A stretch of 64,000 bases of DNA from Rhodothermia bacterium (GTDB lineage: Bacteria > Bacteroidota > Rhodothermia > Balneolales > Balneolaceae): assembly GCA_030427885.1 (NCBI GenBank), contig JAUICM010000002.1, forward strand, positions 248,001 to 312,000, given 5' to 3'. Under the pieces are notes generated by a model. It made no database searches. It had not been told where the DNA came from and saw only the letters and a list, made by a program, of their open reading frames with translations. Position numbers and translations under genes: made by a program. Positions 46,919 to 56,567 of this stretch are shown here, in pieces; the first letter of the stretch is position 1, and every line of letters begins with the position of its first letter.

Positions 46919-49162
46919 TTATTCGTACCTAAGTACATTTTTAACGCCAGCAACTTTTTCCAGACGCTTCATGATCTTATTGAGGTGGGATATGCCATCA
47001 ACATATAATGTTATGATTCCCTCAAACATACCCTCATCGCTACTCACATTTATACTTTTCATATTGGTCGAAAGTGATTTTGACAAAACATCCGTCAGAT
47101 CATTAATCATTCCAACCCTATCTTCCCCAATGACTTTCACGGCACCCAGGAATTTATTATCAATATTTTTAGCCCACTGTACATCTACGATCCTATCACT
47201 TTCAGTTTTCAAAAGATGCTGTGCATTATTACACATGCTTCTGTGAATCTTAATATCTCCGTTCCGGCTGATGAATCCGATCACGTTATCACCTGGAATC
47301 GGATTACAACAATTTGCATATGAATACTTAACATTGGTGACCTCACCGTTAAGAATCAGTGCGTTACCATCTCCAATTGAGCGCGCGGCATTGAAATAAC
47401 TTTCCTGTATCTGCTCCTCAGTTTTCGAAGTAGTTTCGGATGGATCATCCTCAAGTCTTCCTGTGCTCTTATACTTTTTTACCTCTTTAAAAAGAACGTT
47501 TGGATCAAGCGCCCCGATCCCGATATCGTAGTACATACCCTGTGTAGTCTCGTACTTAAATCTCTTGGCGATCTTTGTCAGCTCCTGATCGCTTATCTCC
47601 ACTTTTCCGCGCTCAGCACGTTTTATCCAGATCTCTCTTCCTTCTTCCGAAATTTTGCGCTGTTTCTGTTTAATAAACTGTCGGATACGTGATTTTGCTT
47701 TATGCGTAACCACATCATCGATCCAGTCAGGATTAAGATTGATCTTATTGCCGGTTATGATCTCAACCTGATCTCCGTTTTTCAGCTTCTCACGAAGCGG
47801 AGCCATTTTACCATTAACCTTCGCAGCCATTGCCCGTTCTCCGATCTCACTATGGATCTCAAAAGCAAAATCAATGGGTGTTGCGTACTTGGGAAGGGTT
47901 TTTAATTCACCGGTGGGTGTGAACACATAGATCTCATCCTGATACAGATTGAGCTGGAAATCTTTTACGAAATCAGTAGATGAATCCGGGCGTGGGTTAT
48001 CAAGCACATCGCGGACCCAATTCACAAAACGATCCAGACTTGCAGAACCTGCTTGTTCACCTTCTTTATACTTCCAGTGGGCTGCCAGACCTTTTTCGGC
48101 AATATCATCCATACGCCGGGTCCGGATCTGAACTTCAACTTTTTTACCTCTGTTGGTTATCACCGTAGTATGCAGCGATTGATACCCGTTCGTCTTTGGT
48201 ACTGAAATGAAATCCCTGAAGCGTTCCGGTATCGGCGTATACCAGTCAGTGATAATGGAATACACTCTCCAGCAATCTTCCTTTGTATGCGGGTCTTCTA
48301 AAATGATCCTTATCGCAAAAAGATCGTAGATCTCTTCGAAGGGCTTCTGCTGACGCTGCATTTTCCGGTAAATGGAATAGATATGTTTTGGCCGCCCTTT
48401 GATCTCAAAATTAAAATGCTGTTGCCGCAACTGACGTCCTACCGGCATCATGAATTCATCAATAAACTCTTCCCGGGCCTCCTTCTTTTCTCTCAGCTTC
48501 CGGGCAACAAATTTGAATGAAGTCGGATCGATTGCTTTAAAACAAAGATCTTCCAGTTCATTCTTGATATTGAATAAGCCAAAACGGTGAGCCAGGGGTG
48601 CATACAGCTCCATGGTCTCTGAGGCGATCTGAATCTGCTTTTCTCTTCGCAGGTGCTGGATGGTCCTCATATTGTGCAAACGATCCGCAAATTTGATCAG
48701 GATCACCCTGATGTCTTCTGCCATTGAAAGCAGCAACTTCATGAAGGTCTCAGCCTGCTTGGAGTCACGACTTTTGAACACTCCTGTGATCTTGGTTACG
48801 CCATCAATGATCACCGCCACCTGCTTCCCAAACCAGTATTCTATATCTTCAAGAGTCACATCGGTATCCTCCACGGTATCGTGCAGTAATGCCGCAATAA
48901 CAGAGATATCATCAATATTGATCTCATTGGCCACGATCTTGGCCACTTCTACCGGATGATAGTAGTACGGCTCACCCGACGCTCTTTTGATGCCCTGATG
49001 TGACATATAGCACAGCTTAAAGGCATTGGTGATCGAGACTTCATCCACATTATCCATGTTCTCGAGGCACACCTTCAGAAGCTGCTTCAGATCCTGTTTC
49101 TGAGCTGTCTCTAACTCGTATTCCTCGAGATTATACTTTTCTATGGAGGTAAGCTTTTCCAT
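46919..49162 (-). CDS. RelA/SpoT-family (p)ppGpp synthetase/hydrolase
   Basis: A 747-aa bifunctional alarmone enzyme. The N-terminal HD hydrolase has YYYHPVEVAKIVA, LLHDTVEDTDVTLEDI and IKFADRLHNMRTI. The synthetase domain has GRPKHIYSIYRKMQRQ and SVPKTNGYQSLHTTVI. The TGS domain begins EIYVFTPTGELKTLP. A C-terminal zinc-finger/ACT region ends IMKRLEKVAGVKNVLRYE. The intact HD motifs argue for hydrolase activity, as in Rel proteins of non-proteobacteria. It sets the stringent response to nutrient stress. Single gene with its own 5' region. Confidence 0.95.
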   Translation of the reverse strand: MEKLTSIEKYNLEEYELETAQKQDLKQLLKVCLENMDNVDEVSITNAFKLCYMSHQGIKRASGEPYYYHPVEVAKIVANEINIDDISVIAALLHDTVEDTDVTLEDIEYWFGKQVAVIIDGVTKITGVFKSRDSKQAETFMKLLLSMAEDIRVILIKFADRLHNMRTIQHLRREKQIQIASETMELYAPLAHRFGLFNIKNELEDLCFKAIDPTSFKFVARKLREKKEAREEFIDEFMMPVGRQLRQQHFNFEIKGRPKHIYSIYRKMQRQQKPFEEIYDLFAIRIILEDPHTKEDCWRVYSIITDWYTPIPERFRDFISVPKTNGYQSLHTTVITNRGKKVEVQIRTRRMDDIAEKGLAAHWKYKEGEQAGSASLDRFVNWVRDVLDNPRPDSSTDFVKDFQLNLYQDEIYVFTPTGELKTLPKYATPIDFAFEIHSEIGERAMAAKVNGKMAPLREKLKNGDQVEIITGNKINLNPDWIDDVVTHKAKSRIRQFIKQKQRKISEEGREIWIKRAERGKVEISDQELTKIAKRFKYETTQGMYYDIGIGALDPNVLFKEVKKYKSTGRLEDDPSETTSKTEEQIQESYFNAARSIGDGNALILNGEVTNVKYSYANCCNPIPGDNVIGFISRNGDIKIHRSMCNNAQHLLKTESDRIVDVQWAKNIDNKFLGAVKVIGEDRVGMINDLTDVLSKSLSTNMKSINVSSDEGMFEGIITLYVDGISHLNKIMKRLEKVAGVKNVLRYE

Positions 49163-49286
49163 GCTGATTATTAAGACAGGCCTTCATTGCCTTCTACCTA
49201 TACATTAAATGTACTTAAAACGTTTAAAACAAGCCCTATAGCATAGTATTGAAAACTTTTTTTCGGATTTTCTGAGAATACTTCTC

Positions 49287-49847
49287 TCAGAAACTGAGTG
49301 AAACCCCGAACATGATCCTTCCGGTACTCAGGTCCGCAACCTCAGGTTCACTTAGTGAATTGTTGGAATAACGATATTCAATAAATGGTTTGATCAGCGG
49401 GATCACAGTTACTTTAGCACCCACTATTGCATTCCAGTAAATATTGGATTCGTTCTGATCTTCTTCAGAGATCGTAACACCTTCAAGGTCTTGCGGTTTG
49501 ATGTCTACTGTTTCTGATCCCAGCCCCAGTCCAATATAGGGCTGCATAAGCCCCACATTAACGCCTCCGATCAGGGCAAGACCAAAATCATAATTTGTGA
49601 GGTCACGGGAGTACGTAACCCCGGATTCAGAAGCTGAATTCTCTTCACTGAAATAGCTGAAATGTGCCCGCAGCCCAAGATTTACCAGCGGCAACTTGTC
49701 CAGAAATCCTTTCTGAACTCTCAGGCCAAAACCATTCTTCGGTGATTCGTCCCGCAACTCATAGGAAGCGCCTATCTCCAGCTGGGCAAAAGCGGATGTT
49801 GAAAATACTACTATTAAAAGGGTAATGATTGTAACTGTCCTTCTCAT
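49287..49847 (-). CDS. Outer-membrane beta-barrel protein
   Basis: A 186-aa protein with a cleavable signal (IITLLIVVFSTSAFAQ). The mature part consists of alternating amphipathic strands such as GFGLRVQKGFLDKL, LGLRAHFSYFSEEN, PYIGLGLGSETV and PFIEYRYSNNSL, and it ends in a terminal Phe (GVSLSF) typical of OMPs. It fits an eight-stranded small beta-barrel (OmpW/OmpA-like size). Function unknown. Confidence 0.8.
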   Translation of the reverse strand: MRRTVTIITLLIVVFSTSAFAQLEIGASYELRDESPKNGFGLRVQKGFLDKLPLVNLGLRAHFSYFSEENSASESGVTYSRDLTNYDFGLALIGGVNVGLMQPYIGLGLGSETVDIKPQDLEGVTISEEDQNESNIYWNAIVGAKVTVIPLIKPFIEYRYSNNSLSEPEVADLSTGRIMFGVSLSF

Positions 49848-49971
49848 AACTCTTGATTTCGATGATAATTTATTGGAAGGTACAAAACAGGATTCTGAAA
49901 CCTAACATTTAGTATAAAACTAATTGAAGTAGTGGAATATTAAGTCGTATATTTGCCGCCCTGCCAAACAT

Positions 49972-50059
49972 GCCGCAGTGGTGGAATTGGTAGACACGTT
50001 GGACTTAAAATCCAATTCGTATTTAAATGCGAGTGCCGGTTCGAGTCCGGCCTGCGGTA
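49972..50059 (+). tRNA. tRNA-Leu(TAA)
   Basis: An 88-nt class II tRNA. The acceptor stem is GCCGCAG/CTGCGGT with a G1-U72 wobble and discriminator A. The D-arm is GTGGAATTGGTAGACAC, the anticodon stem TTGGA/TCCAA carries loop CTTAAAA (anticodon TAA), and there is a long variable arm and T-loop TTCGAGT. CCA is not encoded. Confidence 0.95.
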
Positions 50060-50060
50060 C

Positions 50061-50096
50061 AAACCCGATGCTTTTCATTAAGTGTCGGGTTTTTTT
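50061..50096 (+). terminator. Terminator after tRNA-Leu
   Basis: AAACCCGA (50061-50068) pairs with TCGGGTTT (50085-50092), followed by TTTT. It ends the tRNA transcript. Confidence 0.85.
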
Positions 50097-50148
50097 GTAG
50101 GTTTGAATTTTGGTACCAGATCTAAAGTCGAAGTCTTTTAGATCTTTT

Positions 50149-50259
50149 AAGTCTGTGACTTGAAAGACTAAGCCCGGGAAGTCTCTGACTTCCATATAAT
50201 CCATGCTTTTGATTGCAGGTTATTTTACCCTTTTACCACAATGCAAGTCAAAGACTTGC
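50149..50259. repeat. Three related hyphenated palindromes (AAGTC-n3-GACTT)
   Basis: AAGTCTGTGACTT at 50149, GGAAGTCTCTGACTTCC at 50177 and GCAAGTCAAAGACTTGC at 50243. All share AAGTC-3 nt-GACTT, with the flanks covarying to keep symmetry. No gene is seen in 50097-50336. Confidence 0.7.
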
Positions 50260-50336
50260 TGTTCTTATTACTCTTAAAGAAAAAACAAAGCATAAAAAGA
50301 ATAACTTTAAGTCTAACCTTCATTATTCTGATTTAT

Positions 50337-51386
50337 TTAATTATCGGGAATTAAAAATTCTATAACGATTCTAGGGCTCTCTCCCCGATTCTTATTCGAA
50401 ACCGTATTGTAAATCAAAACTCCATTTTGGACTGTAGGATTTCGACCTATTCCAATAAATTCCAAAGTATTTGAATCTCGTTTATATAGACTATCATTTC
50501 TGCTGAAATAAACTCTCTGATATTCATCAACTCCAAACATTTCATCAAACTTTATTCGAAATATCTTTTCTTTTCTAGCCTTCTTAATATCGTATGTAAT
50601 TAGATCTTTGTTCCCTTTTTGTGGGTTATTGGTGGTATAATAAATCCCCTCATCTGCTAATACTAGATAATTTGGATAAATAAATTCTTCTATGATATTA
50701 GACACATGGTTTACCAAATCTATTTCTATCAACTTTTCGCCTAGCCCATTATATGGGGTAGTAACCTCATATAATACTGTTATAAACAGTTTATTGTCAT
50801 CCTTCGTCCATACTGGATTTATAAAAGTATTTTCTCCCCCTACAAAGCTGTCGTAAAACAAACTATCTATTCTTCCGCTCACAAGATCCAGGATACTTAA
50901 ACTAATTTTACTATTCCGATAGTCTGCCTCCCAGAAAGCTAATTTTAAACCGGAATAACTAACGGAAGGGGCATTTACACTTACCTCATTACGTGCTCTA
51001 TTACTTGAATAAATCTCGGTAATTGATCGGGATGCCAATTCGTATCGGTAAATCTTTGCTTTCGACGATAAGTAAATACTCTCTGAATCCGGAGCCCAAA
51101 CTATAGTTCCATCTAAAGATTCAATTTGAGCATTTTTCTGAATTACAGGCTCCTTGACGCCCTCTATTAGATTATATATCCAGACATCTCCATATTTGAA
51201 AAAATCATAATCAGAGAACCTAACATATGCTACAGAATTTGAATCTGGTGAAATTACAGGATTATATAGCTCAGTTGTATCTGCTATCTCGTAAATTGCA
51301 TTTATGCTCCCAACTTCTTGCTGAGCAAAGCTTAACTCTGATAGAATAAGTATGAATAGTATTATGCTGAAATTTTTCAGATTCAT
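50337..51386 (-). CDS. Secreted TolB-like beta-propeller protein
   Basis: A 349-aa protein with a signal peptide (IILFILILSELSFAQQ) and repeated propeller-blade motifs: NPVISPDSNSVAYVRFSD, TIVWAPDSESIYLSS, SVSYSGLKLAFWEADY and NPVWTKDDNKLFITVL. It probably folds as a WD40/TolB-type propeller in the periplasm. It has no enzyme motif. It is more AT-rich than the surrounding genes, lies beside a tRNA gene and carries no neighbour in its unit, so acquisition by transfer is possible. Confidence 0.7.
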   Translation of the reverse strand: MNLKNFSIILFILILSELSFAQQEVGSINAIYEIADTTELYNPVISPDSNSVAYVRFSDYDFFKYGDVWIYNLIEGVKEPVIQKNAQIESLDGTIVWAPDSESIYLSSKAKIYRYELASRSITEIYSSNRARNEVSVNAPSVSYSGLKLAFWEADYRNSKISLSILDLVSGRIDSLFYDSFVGGENTFINPVWTKDDNKLFITVLYEVTTPYNGLGEKLIEIDLVNHVSNIIEEFIYPNYLVLADEGIYYTTNNPQKGNKDLITYDIKKARKEKIFRIKFDEMFGVDEYQRVYFSRNDSLYKRDSNTLEFIGIGRNPTVQNGVLIYNTVSNKNRGESPRIVIEFLIPDN

Positions 51387-51550
51387 ATGAGTACTTTTTT
51401 ATTTCATTTTAATACATAGACTTCCTGAAAACGCCCATTTCTTTTCAGAATCATTAAAAAGGTTGCAACTTCCCTTTCAATCCGTAGCTCTGCTGTCAAT
51501 CGAAACCCGAGGCTCTGCCTCTATTACTACTTGGATACAAAATAATCACT

Positions 51551-52708
51551 TCACACCACCCTCACCCCATCACCAAGTTTAGTGATGTAAATCTCGGTCT
51601 GAATCCCGGTTTTCTCTAGGTATTCGGCTTCAACCGTATCTTTAAAACTGTCCAGATGCTTTTTCTCAACCAGGTTGATGGTGCATCCTCCAAAACCACC
51701 TCCCATCATTCGGCAGCCCAACACACCGGGCAGATCCTTGGCAATATCAACCAGGGTATCCAGCTCTGCACAACTTACTTCATAATCTTCACTTAGACCT
51801 TTGTGCGATTCCTGCATCCGCAAACCGAACCGAACCAGATCGTCCTTCTCCAGATCAAGGCAGGCATCGATCACCCGCTGGTTTTCTTCAATCACATACT
51901 TACATCGCTTAAATACTACTTCATCCATCTCCCGCTGATGCGCATACAATAGATCCAGAGAGACATCCCGCAGATTTTCAACAAAAGGGTTGTGCTCCTT
52001 AATGATTTGTACACCCTCCTCACATTGCGCTCTTCGCACATTATATTCTGAAGAAGCCAGGTTATGACTCACCTTAGAATTACATAACACGATCCGGATG
52101 TCTTTTCTATCGAATGGAAAATACTCGTATTCCAGGGTTCGGCAGTCCAGGCGAAGTACATACTTATCCTTCCCATGAATATTAATGAACTGGTCCATGA
52201 TACCGCACCGCACCCCTACATGATTATGTTCGGTAAGCTGCCCGATCTTAGCCATGAGTTCGCCATCCAGCCCCAGATCAAATAAGGTATCCAGTCCTTT
52301 CAGCAGCCCTCCTTCTAACGCAGCAGAAGATGACAGTCCCGCACCTATCGGAATATCTCCTCCAAAAGCTATATCAAATCCCCCCGGTTCATATCCCTTT
52401 TTCTGAAGTTCAGAAACCACTCCTTTCACGTAGCTTATCCATTCTCCGGGTTTTGAATTTAGCTCTTTTGACAGATCAACTTCCTGGTATTCTTCCATAT
52501 CAACTGCACAGGCCCTGATCATATTCAGATTATTTTTTGCAATCGCCACCACGATCACTTTATCAATGGCCGCAGGCAATACAAAACCATCATTATAATC
52601 GGTATGCTCACCAATCAGATTAACTCTGCCCGGAGAATAAATTAGTACAGGCAGGCTCTCGAATTTTGATGAATATTCTTCTATTACTTTACTGGCTATT
52701 TCTAACAT
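51551..52708 (-). CDS. galK: Galactokinase
   Basis: A 385-aa GHMP kinase phosphorylating D-galactose at O1 (Leloir pathway). The galactokinase signature YSPGRVNLIGEHTDYNDGF, the ATP loop DIPIGAGLSSSAALEGG, the catalytic Asp region CGIMDQFINIHG and the C-terminal GCRMMGGGFGGCTINLV are all present. No galT or galE is adjacent. It works with mutarotase and other sugar genes in the window in hexose use (inference). Confidence 0.97.
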   Translation of the reverse strand: MLEIASKVIEEYSSKFESLPVLIYSPGRVNLIGEHTDYNDGFVLPAAIDKVIVVAIAKNNLNMIRACAVDMEEYQEVDLSKELNSKPGEWISYVKGVVSELQKKGYEPGGFDIAFGGDIPIGAGLSSSAALEGGLLKGLDTLFDLGLDGELMAKIGQLTEHNHVGVRCGIMDQFINIHGKDKYVLRLDCRTLEYEYFPFDRKDIRIVLCNSKVSHNLASSEYNVRRAQCEEGVQIIKEHNPFVENLRDVSLDLLYAHQREMDEVVFKRCKYVIEENQRVIDACLDLEKDDLVRFGLRMQESHKGLSEDYEVSCAELDTLVDIAKDLPGVLGCRMMGGGFGGCTINLVEKKHLDSFKDTVEAEYLEKTGIQTEIYITKLGDGVRVV

Positions 52709-52877
52709 GTTTTGCCGTTATTCCTAAATTTATGACAATGTAAGTCCTATTTGTTAAAGCTGGTACGAGAAGTTAAATTCCCTCGTCTTTTTTAAATAAA
52801 CAATTTTGTTTCATACCAAATCGTGTTATAATATGCCACCTCAAAGGGGTTTGCAGAGGAATGACTAAGAGTTGAAC

Positions 52878-53255
52878 ATGGAAAAGAATACTAGAAAGAC
52901 GGTGATGATCGTAGAAGATGATCTGATCCTCAATCTACTTTATGAAAGTTATCTCGAGAAGCTGGGTTACGATGCTGAAGGTGAGCTTGTTTACGGTAAA
53001 ACAGCAATTGAAATAGCAAAGAAGATCAATCCTGATCTGATACTAATGGATATTTCCCTTGAGGGAGATATGGATGGTATCGAAGCTATGAAGGAAATTC
53101 GTAAATTCTCTGAAGTGCCGGTGATCTATATCACGGGCAACTCTGACCCGACTCATGTGCAAAGGGCAAAAGAGACTAATTATATCGATTACCTGGTTAA
53201 ACCGATAGAATTTAATGACCTGAAAGAGTCACTGGAACGCAACTTCAATTCCTGA
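52878..53255 (+). CDS. Stand-alone response-regulator receiver protein
   Basis: A 125-aa CheY-like single-domain receiver. Acidic pair in VMIVEDDLILN, phospho-acceptor Asp in LILMDISLEGDMDG, then Thr in VIYITGNSDP and Lys in YLVKPIEFNDL. There is no output domain. A TTG at 52872 would add two residues; ATG 52878 fits better. The close neighbourhood of a histidine kinase and OmpR-type regulator suggests it may share the signal path (inference). It is followed by a hairpin terminator. Confidence 0.93.
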   Translation: MEKNTRKTVMIVEDDLILNLLYESYLEKLGYDAEGELVYGKTAIEIAKKINPDLILMDISLEGDMDGIEAMKEIRKFSEVPVIYITGNSDPTHVQRAKETNYIDYLVKPIEFNDLKESLERNFNS

Positions 53256-53286
53256 GCTGAGAACCGTTCTATTCGATTTACTTTAT

Positions 53287-53319
53287 ACTTCGTGGGTGAA
53301 GTGTGTTCACGAAGTTTTA
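53287..53319 (+). terminator. Hairpin terminator after the receiver gene
   Basis: ACTTCGTG (53287-53294) pairs with CACGAAGT (53308-53315), then TTTT. It separates the receiver protein from the kinase gene. Confidence 0.65.
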
Positions 53320-53385
53320 CCAATTTTTCACTACTTATAGCTACACTTATAGTATTTTTGGCCTAACTCTTTTAGCTGAGTAATT

Positions 53386-55080
53386 ATGTTCAGAAATAAA
53401 GCTTTTCGTTGGATTTTACTTTTAGTCGGAGTGGCTGCTATCATCGCACTCACTGGTATGAATGTATATTCCTTATATGATATTCGGGACAGGATGGCCG
53501 AAGGAGAGAAAAAGCGCCAAATTTCACTGATTGATGATCTTGTAGGCAATATTAGAAACGAAGTATATCAACCATTCAGGGGTTTGGGAAGAATTGAACT
53601 GGAACCTGTTGAGCGATCCATAGCCAAGTATGGGAAATTCCCTAATCAGGTTCAGCAGAGGATCAATACTGCTGCCACCAGTCCGATTTTCAATGGCATT
53701 TATTATACCCCTGATGGTGTTGATCCCTGTGTGCAAGGAGCAGAGATATATAGTTATAATTATGAAGATCAATCTCTGACCCTTACTGACGATTATCCGT
53801 CCACGGTGTGTGATGGTGTTGGTCTCGTAAGAACAAAAGCACGTATCGAACTCAACAGTGGGCAATACCGCTGGAATCATTCCGTGGAATTTGATGCACA
53901 CAGAACTATGAATATTGGATTGATCAATCTTAAAGAAAAAAGATTGATCGGATATCTGACTGCTACTTTCGATCAGGATTATTTGTTAAACGACCTGGTG
54001 ACACCTATGATTGAAGAGTTCAATGCAAACACTGACGGCAGTGTCATTTGGGTGCTTAGCTGGCTTAATTCCGAAATTATAGCAACCAACAGACCCGAAA
54101 TTGAATATGACCGAAAAATAGATGGGTACTCCAAAAGTTTTGGTGGCAGCCTTTTTGAAAATTGGGTAATTCGCATTGGTTTTATTGACAATCCCGTAGC
54201 TTCACTTTATAACAATACACTTTACAAGAATCTTATTGTACTGGGAGTAGCCGTTTTATTCTTACTCGGTGCGTTGATATTTATGTTCTATACTGCTCAA
54301 AAAGAACGAGCTCTTTCACAGCGTCAGGCTGGCTTCCTCGCTAACGTGACTCATGAATTGAAAACTCCACTTGCCGTAATGCAGGCAGCTGGTGAAAATA
54401 TATCTGATGGACGGGTAACCGAGCCGGAACGGCTGAAGCAATACGGAAATCATATTTTCAATGAGTCCATCCGGTTGAAACAGATGATCGAAAAATTGCT
54501 GGATGTTGCCAGAACCGATTCAGGGCAAACCCTTATAAAATCCTCACCTCATAACCTCAACACAATTGTGCGTGATTTTCTTACCACAAACCGTGAGTAT
54601 ATTGAGGCAAAAGGGTTTAAGGTTTCTTTTAACACAACAGATTCCCGTACTATGATCATGATCGATCCGGATACTGTTGAAACGATCCTCAGTAATCTTA
54701 CTGAGAATGCGATCAAATATAGTACGGATACCAAAGATATCAGATATTCCGTAGGTACTGATTCTAATGACGTGATACTTAAGATCTCCGATAAAGGGAT
54801 TGGTATTGATAAGAAACACATCAAGAATATATTCAAGAAATTTTACCGGGTTGAGGACTCCCTCAACGCTAAAACCAAAGGTCATGGACTGGGACTTAGT
54901 ATCGTTAAAAGCCTGGTTGAAATGAATGGAGGCAATATTGAGGTAAGCAGCGAAATAGAAAAAGGCACAACCTTTACCTTACGATTTCCTATTTTTGTGA
55001 GCGAAGAAAAAACTTTGAATCTGAAAAAAAATCGCATAATCTCAACTGAAACCTTTACCGATCCTGCAGAGCATGCCTAA
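53386..55080 (+). CDS. Membrane sensor histidine kinase
   Basis: A 564-aa kinase. TM1 is about residues 5-28 (WILLLVGVAAIIALTGM), a periplasmic sensing domain follows (about 30-278), and TM2 is NLIVLGVAVLFLLGALIFMF. The HisKA domain has FLANVTHELKTPLAVMQ with the phospho-acceptor His. HATPase_c has LSNLTENAIKYS (N box), DKGIGIDKKHI (G1) and GHGLGLSIVKSLVEMNGG (G2). It phosphorylates the OmpR-type regulator whose gene overlaps its end by 8 bp. The signal is unknown, and the sensing domain shows no obvious named fold. Confidence 0.93.
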   Translation: MFRNKAFRWILLLVGVAAIIALTGMNVYSLYDIRDRMAEGEKKRQISLIDDLVGNIRNEVYQPFRGLGRIELEPVERSIAKYGKFPNQVQQRINTAATSPIFNGIYYTPDGVDPCVQGAEIYSYNYEDQSLTLTDDYPSTVCDGVGLVRTKARIELNSGQYRWNHSVEFDAHRTMNIGLINLKEKRLIGYLTATFDQDYLLNDLVTPMIEEFNANTDGSVIWVLSWLNSEIIATNRPEIEYDRKIDGYSKSFGGSLFENWVIRIGFIDNPVASLYNNTLYKNLIVLGVAVLFLLGALIFMFYTAQKERALSQRQAGFLANVTHELKTPLAVMQAAGENISDGRVTEPERLKQYGNHIFNESIRLKQMIEKLLDVARTDSGQTLIKSSPHNLNTIVRDFLTTNREYIEAKGFKVSFNTTDSRTMIMIDPDTVETILSNLTENAIKYSTDTKDIRYSVGTDSNDVILKISDKGIGIDKKHIKNIFKKFYRVEDSLNAKTKGHGLGLSIVKSLVEMNGGNIEVSSEIEKGTTFTLRFPIFVSEEKTLNLKKNRIISTETFTDPAEHA

Positions 55081-55777
55081 CAAGCCTTTGAAAATTTTAG
55101 TTGTTGAAGACGAACCTAGTCTGATCTTTACCCTCCGTGATACTTTTGAAAGTGAAGGGTACAGCGTAATTGTAAGTGAAGATGGCGAACAAGCCGTTAG
55201 CCTGGTTAAAGAACATTCTCCAGACCTGATGATCCTCGATATCATGCTTCCCGGAAAAAGCGGTTACGATATCTGTAAAGAGATCCGTGGACTGAAGTTC
55301 ACTTTTCCAATCATCATGCTTACCGCCAAAGATCAGGAAATTGACAAAGTTAAGGGACTGAATCTTGGTGCCGATGATTATCTGACGAAACCATTCAGCG
55401 TTAAAGAACTCCTGGCACGAATTCACGCACGTCTGCGCAGAGCCGGAACCTATTCATCTTCCAGTGAAGTGGAAATACTTCAGCTTGGAAATGTTAAAAT
55501 AGACCTGCTTGAATCAGAATCTGTATTCCCTGATGGTAAAGTGAATATTCTCACTGCCCGTGAAGTTGAACTGATACGATATCTGCTAAGCGCCGGTGGC
55601 GAACCTGTATCCAGAGATGAACTTCTTGAAAAAGTTTGGAGATACGAATATACCACGAATACCCGAACGGTAGACGTTCACATCTCTAAACTACGAGCCA
55701 AAATTGAAGAACATCCTGATGATCCCCGGTATCTGATCACCCTGCATGGGGTAGGCTACCTTCTGAAAACCAGCTAA
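55073..55777 (+). CDS. OmpR/PhoB-family response regulator
   Basis: A 234-aa regulator. The receiver has ILVVEDEPSLIFTLRD, the phospho-acceptor Asp in MILDIMLPGKSG, MLTAKDQE, and Lys in DDYLTKPFSV. The C-terminal winged helix (about 135-232) includes LTAREVELIRYLLSAGG, VSRDELLEKVW, and TVDVHISKLRAKIEE. Translation starts within the kinase gene (8-bp overlap), so they are a cognate pair. Target genes are unknown. Confidence 0.95.
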   Translation: MPNKPLKILVVEDEPSLIFTLRDTFESEGYSVIVSEDGEQAVSLVKEHSPDLMILDIMLPGKSGYDICKEIRGLKFTFPIIMLTAKDQEIDKVKGLNLGADDYLTKPFSVKELLARIHARLRRAGTYSSSSEVEILQLGNVKIDLLESESVFPDGKVNILTAREVELIRYLLSAGGEPVSRDELLEKVWRYEYTTNTRTVDVHISKLRAKIEEHPDDPRYLITLHGVGYLLKTS

Positions 55778-55779
55778 CC

Positions 55780-56325
55780 CTAACCTCGTTTCAGGGCATT
55801 CACATATTTTATAAATCCCTGAGTTTGAGATTCCAGTAACTTTTGCTGGAATTCGTCTAATATTCCCTGGATTGGGTGGAACATATCCTGAACACGGCTG
55901 ATGAACACCCTTTCCGGAAATTGGTGTGCATCCATATAGTTTGCCACCATCTGAAACTGCTCAACCGGCCGCAAGCCACCAAAAGCGCCACCGGCAATTC
56001 CAACATATGCTATCGGTGTTTTTACAAACGCACTGGGATATGGCATATAATCAATAAAAATCTTCAGTATTCCCGGAAAACTCCCATTGTATTCAGGAAT
56101 TATAATTAGCAGTGCATCTGCTTCAAGCACAGGTTCCCTGAACTTCTCCACTGATGGAATTGACTGGCCATATTTTCCCCCGACAACATCCTGAAGTGGA
56201 AAATCAACCAGGTCTGTGATAGTTACTTCTACTCCTTCTTTCTCATATAACGCTTTTATGTATTCCGAAACCTCCAGCGCTTTTGAGTTCGGCATGTCTG
56301 TTCCACTGATAATGTTAAGCTTCAT
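55780..56325 (-). CDS. NADPH-dependent FMN reductase-family protein
   Basis: A 181-aa flavodoxin-fold protein. The phosphate-binding N-terminus is LNIISGTDMPNSKALE, and the conserved LLIIIPEYNGSFPGILKIFID motif and AYVGIAGGAFGGLRPVEQF match the NAD(P)H-dependent FMN reductase (PF03358-type) family. It probably reduces flavins or quinones in the cytoplasm. It is convergent with the response regulator, with 2 bp between stops. A small-RNA candidate lies upstream. Confidence 0.88.
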   Translation of the reverse strand: MKLNIISGTDMPNSKALEVSEYIKALYEKEGVEVTITDLVDFPLQDVVGGKYGQSIPSVEKFREPVLEADALLIIIPEYNGSFPGILKIFIDYMPYPSAFVKTPIAYVGIAGGAFGGLRPVEQFQMVANYMDAHQFPERVFISRVQDMFHPIQGILDEFQQKLLESQTQGFIKYVNALKRG

Positions 56326-56534
56326 ATAATAGAATTTTTGCTCTGAAAACTGATTTTTTGATCATGCAATATGCGGCTTATAATAAAAATATTCTGACTA
56401 CTTAATTTTGTAAGCGCTTTTCCGGTAAAACTGCCATTTTATTTATTATAAATGATATTTTTACCTAAATTTGTTTTGCATTAAGTAAAAATGTCCGTAT
56501 CATTTTATGTGTTATAAACAAATACATTAATTTA

Positions 56535-56567
56535 TTTGTTTCATGTTTTATTCCGCCTAATACATTG
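56535..56567 (+). promoter_or_regulatory. Promoter candidate for the small-RNA unit
   Basis: TTTG (56535-56538), then 19 bp, then TAATACATTG (56558-56567). This resembles Bacteroidota -33/-7 boxes and lies just before the structured GC-rich segment. 56326-56534 is very AT-rich and contains no gene. Confidence 0.4.

Noticed and set aside
49920-50204. Leftward 94-codon frame across the tRNA-Leu gene
   Set aside because: It overlaps a clear tRNA and its terminator and includes tRNA antisense; the protein has no sensible features.
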